Assembly: GCA_028554795.2 (NCBI GenBank)
Contig: CM068828.1
Location: 21,909,436-21,973,435, forward strand
Source: Sinohyriopsis cumingii
Taxonomy: Eukaryota; Mollusca; Bivalvia; Unionida; Unionidae
DNA: 64,000 nucleotides
Direction of reading: 5' to 3'
A program made the position numbers and the translations under genes. The notes beneath the pieces were generated by a model. It was not told the DNA's origin. It ran no database searches and worked only from the letters and a program-made list of their open reading frames with translations. Numbering within the stretch: the first letter of the stretch is position 1; the number at the start of each line of letters is the position of its first letter. Shown piece after piece: positions 55,640 to 64,000 of the stretch.

Positions 55640-58506
55640 ATTTTAAAGTATGTACTATGACCAACACCTCTCATGGAATCATCACATCACCGAATTACTA
55701 GGAAAATGTAACGGAGACCTTAATCTCCTGAAAAACATCAAAGGTTTACAATAGGGTGCAGACCAAAACACATTGTTAACACTCTAAAGGGCCTTAATTA
55801 GATCCAAACTGGATTATGGATGTCAGATATATGCATCTGCCAAACCATCAAGTCTTAAATACCTTGACATAATCCAAGCAAAAGCTCTACAGGCACACTC
55901 CAAAATACCTATAAAGAAGAAATACAGATCCTAACAGGCGAAACATCTTTATTATTAAGAAGAGAAGAATTAACATTAAGATATGCAGCTAGAAGTTCCA
56001 TACTCAACCTCAGCCATCCCACAAGGGACATCATTAATAAACGCAACAACCCATTTAGCCGGAGACTTCTCCCTCATCCACCATCTAGGAAAAAGATCCA
56101 CTCGTTATGTAAAGAACTACAACTCGACTGCCTTCGTGCAGAATCAACACGATATCCAGACCCTACATCATTGACAAGGAAAAAACCTAATATCAACACC
56201 ATAGCAATAACTTTCGGATCCATAGAAGAACAACCATTAGAAATAAGATCAAAGATCCTGACTATATTAGGAATTCGTCAAAATATACACAGATGAATCA
56301 AAATCGAACAACCCGGACAGAACTGCTGCAGCACTCACTATCCCGGAATAGAATAAGGAAATAGGAAGCAGACTCCCGGATAATTGTTCAATATACACAG
56401 CAGATTTCTGGGCTATACTTGAAGCAGTGAAGACAGCATACCAACAGAAATTCCAGAAAACACTAATACTAAGCAACTCACTGATAGGGCTAAAATCCTT
56501 GGAAACAGGCAAACAAAGGGGCGTGAAAACCTCATAAAAGAAACAAACTTGCTACTTAACAAAATGGAAAACAAGACCAAATTGTAGAATTCATGTAGGT
56601 CCCGTCGCATATAAACATCCCAGGTAACGACAAGGCCGACCTTGTAGCAAAGAACGCACTAAGCGAACCAGAATCGGCCCACATCGATTACAGCGTGCCA
56701 GAATTATACAGCATGATATCCAAAAAATGGCCTCTAAATGGCAAACCCATTGGGATATATTCCCCAAAGGACGTACGCTGTACTCGATACAAAAATCAGT
56801 GCGTCACAAAACCAAAACACCAAAAACCAATATCAAAGACCATCAACGGATCATTAACCGAATTAATACAGGAAAAACCCTACTTGTAAGTAATATGGGG
56901 AAACATGTCCTGGCTAATTGTGGAAATGGAGCAAAATGCCCAACTGCGTTGATGATGAAGATCTCCCGCACGTTTTTAACATATGCCCGAGATATGACAA
57001 ACAAAGGACAAAACTTAACCACCATGTCAAAGAAAATTGGCTCATCATATACCTACCCCGAACTACTTTATCAATCTAATCCCAACCCCAATCAAATAAA
57101 TAATGCCATATTGATCTTCCTCAAGGAGATTGACAAAGTCGACAAGACATAACCCAACCAATTATATTCAGACCGGCTTGACATCTCATAAATCCTATAT
57201 ATAATTACAATTAGCCACTTACTCAAGCCAATCATCCATCCACTAGTTTCATGCATTGAAACATGTGGGGAAGTGGATGCGGAGGTAGTATACGGTTTAC
57301 CGCCCAAGTAGGGTCTTGTACCGCGAAACGTGGGCTGATGCTGTACCTGCACCCATCACCCACTACGGCACCCTGAGTGGTTATACAGGTAATGCAGTTT
57401 AGTGACAGATTCAGAAGTAGGACATAGCCCAATACCCAGTTATACAATATCTGATTACTACATCACCGGACAACCTTCTTGGAGTGACTGAGTGGGAAAT
57501 TAGGGACGGGGTTAGCATACGGTTTACCGCCCAAGTAGGGGTGTGTTCCTCGAAATGCGGGCAGATGCTGCACCTGGACCTATCACCCACTTAGCACCCT
57601 GAGTCGTCCAAATGTATAATCAATTAAGCAATGCAAAAGGTGATCGGTAATTAATTTAACCATCAATATTCATACTAACAACTATCTATTCTATCCTACA
57701 ACTTTAGGCATGATGAATCGTCTAAAATACACGAATTAAAACTGGCCAATAAACCTATATATTATAAGGTGGCTTAAATCCCAGCCATCAAGGCCAGCTG
57801 CACAATGCGGCAACGAATCGATTTATAAACTTGTTAGAAATTAAAGTAAGAACCCAAAATTAGACCTATAAGGTAGCTAATAACCCAGAACCATCAGGAC
57901 CAGCTACACAATGTGGCACCAAATTTGCATAAGTAGGAAATATGTCCTAAATATTTAGAACTATAATGTGACTACACCACAGTCATCAGTCCCCCCACCG
58001 CACAAGGCGGAAACACTAATTATTAGAATAGAAACCCAAAATATTATTCGATTAAACGAATTTCCCCTAAATAGACTGGGATATTCATCATGTCATCTCT
58101 ATCTTATTCTACAAACAGCACAAATGATTTTCCAAATTACAAATACGGCAAAAAGACGCCATTTACTATTAAGAAAATGGAGAAAAAGAAAACAAAAAAC
58201 AAAAAAGAACGATCCTGGATGTAGGGCGCATCCCTTCCTCGGGGTCCGATATACCTTTTCCAGACATGTACCATATAAGTGAGTGCGTATGGGCCATTCC
58301 CACTCACCATGTGTCCCGTGAGACATCAATGTCTCGAAATCGGACTAATCAAATAGCACTTCTTAAGTGCATTAATGCGTTGGGGGAAGTGGCACTATTC
58401 TTTCCCCCTCGTAAACATCAAATAGCCCCAAACGGGGCACTAACTAGTCGTAAATGCCCATATGGGCGCAAAACGACTCTAATTAAAATGACTGACTGAC
58501 TGACCA
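55640..58506 (+). mobile_element. 5'-truncated non-LTR retrotransposon (LINE with RNase H)
   Basis: Absent at the same place in copy A, so it inserted into copy B. It starts inside the C-terminal part of the reverse transcriptase (ALIRSKLDYGCQIY, about 55,795-55,836). An RNase H domain follows (KIYTDESKSN near 56,279; YTADFWAILEAVKTAY at about 56,393-56,440; an HVGPV and NDKADLVAKNAL-like end near 56,596-56,660), then a C-terminal domain to 57,152. Frames are broken by many stops. The 3' end is an ACTGACTGACTG-type tail (58,488-58,502). RNase H points to the I superclade (I, Nimb, Ingi, R1/LOA and relatives). Clade assignment needs a tree. Confidence 0.85.
57260..57610. repeat. Duplicated block in the LINE 3' region
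   Basis: 57,267-57,373 and 57,490-57,606 share TATACGGTTTACCGCCCAAG, GGGC(T/A)GATGCTG and CACCC...CACCCTGAG. They are two copies of a roughly 110-bp block spaced by about 225 bp, within the 3' untranslated part of the LINE. Confidence 0.75.
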
Positions 58507-58543
58507 GTCTGACCATCCATTGTTGACTCGTCAAGCTGTGAAA

Positions 58544-58903
58544 ATGCCTTCTAATTTAGCTAAACTAAACGAAGCCTACTTGCATTTGCACCCTGTGAGG
58601 CAAAGCCTGATACCTAAGTCGGAAGAGATAGAGAATGTCAGGGTGCTGAAGGTGGCAGAAGACCTGATAGAAGAGGTTTTCAGAGAGGAAATCAAGAAAG
58701 ATAAAGAAGAATGGACGGAGAAGTACAGACTTCAGAAGCAGAGAGAGCAGCACCAACAGTAGCAGCAACAACAGCAGGAACCAGACAGATGTTTTGTCGA
58801 CTGCCGTGTGGACAGGAAAGAGTTCTCATTCTCTTTCCGAAGAAGTAGACCCTATTCTGTGGGAAAGCCTGCCGCCAGACGGGGAGGCAGTCTTAGACGA
58901 TAA
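58544..58903 (+). pseudogene. R1, conserved small Polinton gene, one nonsense codon
   Basis: ATG at 58,544. 119 codons are conserved with copy A: LAKLNEAYLHLHPVRQSLIP start, DLIEEVFREEIKKD and WTEKYRLQ coiled segment, a Gln run, then a C-terminal FVDCRV, EFSFSFRRSRPYSVG and RRGGSLRR end. The only lesion is TAG at 58,760-58,762 in the Gln run; the frame then continues to the true stop TAA at 58,901-58,903. The LINE ends about 38 bases upstream and removed the TATA box seen in copy A. A histone-type stem-loop starts 31 nt after the stop. Family unknown. The basic RRGGSLRR tail suggests nucleic acid or protein contact. Confidence 0.68.
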
Positions 58904-58933
58904 AAGATTGCTATAATCCCCGTCCACAAAATC

Positions 58934-58971
58934 AGCCCCTTTCAAGGCTACCCAATTCTCTAGAAAAGAGA
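58934..58971 (+). terminator. Histone-type 3' stem-loop plus purine element (R1)
   Basis: AGCCCC-TTTC-AAGGCT (58,934-58,949): four outer pairs intact, two inner mismatches, canonical TTTC loop and an ACCCA flank. TCTCTAGAAAAGAGA (58,957-58,971) follows. Confidence 0.7.
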
Positions 58972-59031
58972 TACTAGTAAGATGCCAAAACACTTGCAAT
59001 TGTGTTTGTACGTTAAAAAATAGAACTGTGT

Positions 59032-59045
59032 CTATAAGCACTTCG
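59032..59045 (+). promoter_or_regulatory. TATA box of R2
   Basis: CTATAAGCACTTCG, matching 8,434-8,448 of copy A. Confidence 0.5.
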
Positions 59046-59160
59046 TTTACCTAGCTTGTCAAATAGTCTATGTGTTTGTGTCTGTAAATGCTAAGTTTGT
59101 AAGTAAAACAATTAGTGTTTCGCGTTCGTCAGTCTAGCTACCCAACGGTGAGGTATCAAC

Positions 59161-59732
59161 GTTGAGAAGATTAGCAGAATTGCCAAACTCTTAGAGCTTC
59201 AGATGCACTTGGAGTATGCCAGGCGCATTCTTGATGAGCTGGCTATGGAGGCCATAGCCGAAGCTGCCAGACTTGAAGAAGAGGATGAAGAGGAGAAAGG
59301 AAGGAAGAGGAGAAGGAAACGAAGAAAGGGATCCTGCCTCACCTCATGCTGAGACTTTTGTGTGAGGTCAAGCCTGAGGTGAGAGCACATTAACGACCAG
59401 TAGCAGCACCACAACCAGTAGCAGCACCAAAACCACTACCAGCACCACAGCAACGTAAACAATAGCCACAACAACAACCGCAACTACTACTACCAATACA
59501 AGTACCAGAGATAAGTAGACTTCATAATCCCCGATTGCAAAATAGAAGACAGAGGGAAGTCTTCACTATCCCACAAAGTGAAGACTGGGATGATGAAGCC
59601 GCTCAATCCGCCTTTGCGCACCCAGGAACAAATGTAAATTGGGAGCAGGACTGGAGTACAAGATGTATCTGTGGTGCCCGGCCTGGGAGGTGCCAGCATT
59701 TAGCTGGTGCAACTGAAGTTCTAAAAAACTAG
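59161..59732 (+). pseudogene. R2, accessory gene with acidic/basic coil
   Basis: The first segment (59,161-59,352) reads a helical LELQMHLEYARRILDELAME part, then an acidic EEEDEEEK run and a basic RKRRRKRRKG run, ending in TGA. A low-complexity Thr/Gln/Asn-type CAACAC repeat follows. A second open segment (59,535-59,732) has QREVFTIPQSEDWDDEAAQ and a Cys-rich end; its stop TAG coincides with the first bases of the stem-loop at 59,731. Frameshifts join or separate these parts. No family recognised. Confidence 0.5.
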
Positions 59733-59768
59733 CCCTTCTTAGGGCTACCCAGATCTCTAGAAAAGAGA
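59731..59768 (+). terminator. Histone-type 3' stem-loop plus purine element (R2), perfect stem
   Basis: AGCCCT-TCTT-AGGGCT (59,731-59,746): six perfect pairs, loop TCTT which fits the UHUH loop rule, ACCCA flank as in histone genes, then TCTCTAGAAAAGAGA (59,754-59,768). Confidence 0.82.
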
Positions 59769-59810
59769 CTGTTCAAGTTGCCAATTGGTATGAGTGTGGA
59801 GTAGTTTGAG

Positions 59811-60260
59811 TATAAACATTCACTCATTTCCTGATGTGATTATATGTGAGTGTGTGTTTGTGTGCTTGTATGCGTTCGCGTACGTTTGTGTGTATTTGTG
59901 TTGTGTTTGTATGCTTGCACGTACGTTGTGTGGATAGTATATTCTGGGGTTTGTATGCGTGCTTGGACGTTGTGTGGATAGAATATTTTGGTTTTCTTTC
60001 CTCTTCCCGTATGTGAATAGTGGACTTTGGGGTTTGTATTTTGCACCTTCCCGTGCGTGGATGATAGATAATGTTTTTTTTCCCCTATTCCAGTGTGTGG
60101 ACAGTAGATTTTGGGGTTTGTTGTTTGCTCCTTCCCGTCTGTGGATAATGGATAGTTGATAGTGGGTTTGTTTTTCCTCTTTCCGTGTGTGGATAGTAGA
60201 TAATATGTGAAGGTATTGTAAAAGATGATTTCCTTCAAGTTCGTATTTCAAGTATATAAA
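59811..60260 (+). promoter_or_regulatory. Promoter region of R3 with GT-rich repeats
   Basis: GTATAAACATTCAC at 59,810 matches the spacing pattern after other stem-loops. About 370 bp of degenerate repeats follow (59,840-60,220; units with GTGTGTGGATAGTAGATAAT and CTTTGGGGTTTGT). A strong TATA (AGTATATAAAGC, 60,251-60,262) lies 47 nt before the R3 ATG at 60,309. The GT-rich segment corresponds to the larger variable repeat of copy A. Confidence 0.5.
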
Positions 60261-60308
60261 GCATAGGTTTCACTGGTCACGCTATACAACATTGAATGAT
60301 CAAAGAAG

Positions 60309-60690
60309 ATGACTTTGAACCAGATTGACGTGATGAAGACCTTGCAAGAGGATATAGACGAATTTGAAATCGTGGAGGAATTCATCATGAAATTAGAGTA
60401 TTTTGTCTATGCTATTCACAGAGTCAAGATGGAGACAAACAATGTAAACAAGACGAAGGAGAGATTGAGAGAGCTGCTGCAAAAAAGTAAAGGAGGATGA
60501 AGAAGACAGAATAAGAGTGAGAGAGTGGAATGAAAAACTTAAAAAAGAAGAAGAGAACGAAAAAAGAATAAAGAGGAGGAGGAGGTGGAGGAGGAGGAGA
60601 AACAAGAGAAAGAGAACAAGAAGAAGAAAATAAAGAAGAAAATAGGAAAGAAAATAAATGTTGGTGGAGGAAAAGAAGATATTAGAAGAA
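60309..60690 (+). pseudogene. R3, charged coiled-coil accessory gene
   Basis: ATG at 60,309 opens 63 codons (MTLNQIDVMKTLQEDIDEFE start, then NKTKERLRELLQKSK) to a TGA at 60,498. A frame change at an A-run (about 60,484) leads on into a Lys/Glu/Arg-rich stretch to about 60,690. Coiled-coil with strong charge, like L2 and the start of R2. Followed by the perfect stem-loop at 60,699. Function unknown. Confidence 0.55.
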
Positions 60691-60698
60691 AAACCAAG

Positions 60699-60736
60699 GG
60701 CCCTTTTCAGGGCCACTCATATGTCTCGAAAAGATA
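60699..60736 (+). terminator. Histone-type 3' stem-loop plus purine element (R3), full consensus
   Basis: GGCCCT-TTTC-AGGGCC (60,699-60,714) fits the metazoan histone stem-loop consensus GGYYYU-UHUH-ARRRCC at every position. It is preceded by CCAAG and followed by ACTCA. TCTCGAAAAGATA lies at 60,724-60,736, about 10 nt after the stem, within the usual distance of a histone downstream element. Confidence 0.88.
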
Positions 60737-60971
60737 TGTTCTCTTGCATAAATCTATGTATGTGTCCTATGTCTGTGTTCCACCAGTTCCGCCCCGCCAA
60801 GCGTTATTATTCGTATAGTTCAGGAACTAGTTGAACTGACCCGACACCCGCTACCCGCTTTTTCCCCCGCTGTCACTGTTTGCTGTTTGGTCCGATTGAG
60901 GTCAGCCCCTTGCAACATTCTTGCCAATTTCCAGTACCATGACGCCACCTAACCTGTTCCATTCGTATTAA

Positions 60972-61106
60972 CCCTATTAAAAATCCCTACCTTTTCTTGT
61001 CCTTATATAGGCCCAACCTCTTGTCCGTATAAATCTTATCCGTAAACGTTTTCAAGGGTCTTGTAATGGTAATTCGCATTGTCCGTAAAGTGCCCCCTTC
61101 ACTACT
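60972..61106. repeat. Right terminal inverted repeat of Polinton copy B
   Basis: Inverse of 41,096-41,230. Subrepeats CTTGTCCTTA (60,996), CTTGTCCGTA (61,020), CTTATCCGTA (61,035) and ATTGTCCGTA (61,078) lie 101, 77, 62 and 19 bases from the end, the same spacing as at the left. Further right-end sequence (60,785-60,970) is shared with copy A but not with the left end. Confidence 0.92.
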
Positions 61107-61112
61107 TACACG
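61107..61112. repeat. Right target-site duplication of Polinton copy B
   Basis: TACACG, identical to 41,090-41,095. Confidence 0.88.
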
Positions 61113-61740
61113 CGAAGACAGTATAATGTATGATACATTGATTTAGTTATGTTGTTTGCAATACGTCGTAGAGAACTACTGTAAAGATTATGTCGTCGCT
61201 GTCGTAGTTTGGAAAAATATCGTTTTTCGCTAACTGGATGCTTCCTGATGTTGCAATTTACCTCTATTTTCATTTTGTTTCAAGCAAGCCGTAATAATAA
61301 ATGAGCCTCGATTGCCGTCGCCCATCCATCCGTCCACGGCTGTCACCATATTGTTTTTTTTTGTGGTCAATTCGCATCTGTTTCCTAATTCCAGCTGGGC
61401 AGTCCCTAAACTGTCGCTAAAGATGTGTCACATATCCGATTCCAATATTACCGAGTTATAAAGTTTCTTATTTGGTAATTTCATTTCTTTTTGTGTACTA
61501 AGTGTACTTTTTTGTTGTCCGGAAAATGATCCGAATGAGGTTGGCTGAGGAGGGCCATGTAATTTTGTGATCGTTTGTTTTCTCGACGCCGTTAGTTCAA
61601 TCAAGCAGCTTGTCAATCAGGTTTCTTTTCAGGGCAACCAGTTTTCATCTGAAGAGAGTTTCCTAGGAATCATAATGGAATCCCTTTTTAATAATGACGT
61701 GGGTGTATTTGTGCCATATTGGGAAGTGTGCTATAGTTGG
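61113..61740. other. No recognised gene
   Basis: Flanking host sequence. The frame 61,567-61,803 runs into the following microsatellite. Confidence 0.5.
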
Positions 61741-61762
61741 TTTGTTGTTGTTGTTGTTGTTG

Positions 61763-61799
<37 letters not shown>
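61741..61799. repeat. (GTT)n(GT)n microsatellite
   Basis: Compound simple repeat. Confidence 0.97.
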
Positions 61800-62194
61800 A
61801 TGACTGGTTGTTGTTTATTTATGTGTGCTATAATTTTTGTTTGTTTTAATTAAAGAATATTCTACTAAAGACCTAATCATTTTCGCTGTTTTATTATTTA
61901 ATTTGTTCGAAATTCAATACATTAAACAAATTAAATACTCAAATTATATGAAAGACAGTACTTGGGTATACTCTTAAATTTGTCATGTTTTCACTTTCGG
62001 CTACAGTGTTATAGCCTTTCTTTCTTCAAAGATTGCATTAAAGAGATTGAAATAAGGTAAGGGAGATAACCTTAAGCTTATATGTTTTCTAACGTAACAG
62101 ATTTAATGTTCTTGTACATGAATTTGTTCCTGTTTCGAAGTGAAGGAAAGAAAATCTATTTACTTATATTACGAACAAAAATGTAGACACTACT

Positions 62195-62234
<40 letters not shown>

Positions 62235-62415
62235 GCAGCTTGACGATTCTCTGTTATTTCATATGTTTCAGTTCAAATCTAAATTGTAACAAAGACGAGG
62301 TCTCATTTGGACTCGCTTTCAGTGGACTTCAATTACGCTCTTATCTTTATTCATTTGTCTGATTGCAACACTGGCGATTCATCACATTTCTTCTACTGAT
62401 GCATCCTTAAAGTAA
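61800..62415. other. No gene; (CT)n at 62,197-62,229
   Basis: AT-rich, with a CT microsatellite. AAGGGAGATAACC (about 62,060) resembles a short motif I associate with mollusc repeats. Confidence 0.4.
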
Positions 62416-62424
62416 TGTTTCAAT

Positions 62425-63105
62425 ACAAATCAGTACGTACACATAACGTTTCAGTACGTACACATCAATACATGCACATCAATACGTACACATCACTACA
62501 TACACATCAATACACACATATCATCACTACATACACATCACTACATACACATCAGTATATACACATCATCAATACGTGCACATCATCATTACATACACAT
62601 CATCAATACATACACATCATCAATACATATACATCAATACATACACATCAGCAATACACATGATTACATACACATCATCAATACATACACATCATCAATA
62701 CATACACATCATCAATACATACACATCAATACATACACATCAGCAATACACATCATTACAATTACATACAGATCATCAAGACATGCACATCATTAATACA
62801 TATATATCATTACATACACATCGTCAATACATACACATCATCAATATACACATATCAATACATACACATCAATACATACACATCAGCAATACATACATAT
62901 CAATACACACACATCATCAATACATACACATCAATACATACACATCATCAATACATACATATCAATAAATACACATCATCAATACATACATATCAATAAA
63001 TACACATCATCAATACATACACATCAATACACACACATCATCAATACATACACATCAATACATACATATCATTACATACACATCAATACATGCACATCAA
63101 TAATG
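62425..63105. repeat. ACATCAATACAT-type minisatellite, 12-15-bp units
   Basis: Units of ATACATACACATCA and ATCAATACATACAC, with CATCATCA variants. The Ile/His/Thr/Tyr-rich frames over it are artefacts. Confidence 0.95.
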
Positions 63106-64000
63106 TGGCGTTTGGTAGGGTTGGGGAGGGGTGCTCCCAATATATTATTTAAATTACCATAAAAGTCCCACCCCGGGCTCAATTTTGTAGGGAGTGAAAT
63201 TAGTGATAGAGGGAGGTAAGGCTCCGAGCCCTCAGTCAGCAATGCCGACAGTTAAATTATTGAGAACACAAAAGGTGAAATTCAAAAGAATAACAATTTA
63301 AAACAATTCAATATTTAAATGATAATAATTTCCCAATCACTCTTCTTCCTCTCGACCTTGTTATTTTGCCAAATCTGAAATTTTGATTTCGATTATCTAT
63401 GTCAGCTCCAATGTTTTAAATGTTTGTTGGTCAGAAAGTTGCGTTGTTACACAGGCAACGATTTCCTAGAGATTTGTTTTCTTTATAATTTGGAACAATG
63501 TTCCTATTAACAAAACTGCAGTGTTTGCACATATTTTAGTCAGATTTATCCAGCGGTTTAATTTTGGCAAAGTAAGACAGACACAAGTTATTATTTTTTG
63601 CTTAATTTTACCTAGTTTCATGTATGGATATGCAACTTCACGCGTACATTCACATTTTCACATTTTCCACTTATGACCTGTAAAACGTAAATTGTGGCTG
63701 TAAAGACCAACATTTTTTGCTCAAATGGCCTTGTTTTTTGATTATGTAGTGTAACAGCGAAGCAGGCCAGACATCAGTCAACTAAATTTCCTGTTGGTAA
63801 ACATACCATTAACTTTTGTATCCAACTATAAGCATGAAAGAAGAGAAAAATCATTAATTATGATTGATCTCATAAATGGGAAACAGTAATAGGTGTTTCA
63901 TGCAATATTTTACCGATGTTCGTATTGGTACATTTTATAAAGAAGCAATTCTATTTTTGTGTTAAACACTCATTTGACATCAACAATACAGTTATGAAAC
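63106..64000. other. No recognised gene
   Basis: AT-rich unique-looking sequence up to the window end. Confidence 0.5.

Larger units (their letters stand above)
41096..61106 (+). mobile_element. Maverick/Polinton copy B, complete 20.0-kb element
   Basis: The ends are fixed by inverted AGTAGTGAAGG... termini and a perfect TACACG duplication. Inside lie all hallmark Polinton genes: PolB, packaging ATPase, chromo-integrase, adenain-type protease, penton-like and double-jelly-roll capsid proteins. Accessory genes lie towards both ends. A LINE of about 2.9 kb is inserted at 55,640-58,506, so the element itself would be about 17 kb. The clean duplication shows an independent insertion event rather than a duplication of copy A. 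Most genes carry only one to several lesions, so copy B looks less decayed than copy A. Confidence 0.96.

Noticed and set aside
58544..60736. Real histone genes upstream of the stem-loops
   Set aside because: R1-R3 show no histone-fold pattern. Only the 3' signal is histone-like.

Overview
The window is eukaryotic nuclear DNA from an animal, probably a mollusc or another lophotrochozoan (inference). It is AT-rich, gene-poor and full of minisatellites, microsatellites and tRNA-headed SINEs. I see no host protein-coding gene, no rRNA and no functional tRNA that I can support. The coding content is two copies of a Maverick/Polinton element, an endogenous virus-like DNA transposon of the polintovirus/adintovirus type.

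Copy A (1 to about 10,433, + strand) is cut by the left window edge inside its protein-primed DNA polymerase B. In order it holds PolB C-terminus, a stump of the packaging ATPase, a basic PX-like region, a PX core-like ORF, a small structural-type ORF, a chromo-integrase, a penton-like protein, a pVI-like basic protein, the double-jelly-roll major capsid protein, a protease stump and a conserved small gene called R1 here. A GT-rich variable repeat, a SINE and the right terminal region follow. Every long gene is broken.

Copy B (41,096-61,106, 20,011 bp, + strand) is complete end to end. Inverted terminal repeats carry symmetric TTGTCCGTA-like subrepeats, and a perfect 6-bp target duplication TACACG flanks it. 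Between the ends lie L1 (-), L2 (+), a CCHC zinc-knuckle gene (-), PolB, BIR (IAP-like) sequences, ATPase, PX, a tandem array of PX-tail units, a basic ORF, chromo-integrase, penton, pVI-like, MCP, a small acidic gene, an apparently intact adenain-type cysteine protease, a 5'-truncated LINE, and R1, R2 and R3. The two copies have different deletions, so each explains gaps in the other.

The most unusual signal is at the 3' ends of the accessory genes near the element termini. Five sites (8,330; 42,509; 58,934; 59,731; 60,699) carry a histone-mRNA-type stem-loop, each followed after about 6-15 nt by a GAAAAGA purine element resembling the U7 snRNA target of histone genes. The core genes seem instead to use AATAAA. 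This suggests that terminal accessory transcripts are processed like replication-dependent histone mRNAs, which would tie them to S phase.

Between the Polintons (10,434-41,095) and to the right of copy B there are long tandem arrays (69, 30, 43, 51, 27, 30/330, 26, 38 and 42-bp units), three SINE families, a possible Penelope-like remnant and long stretches with no recognisable feature.
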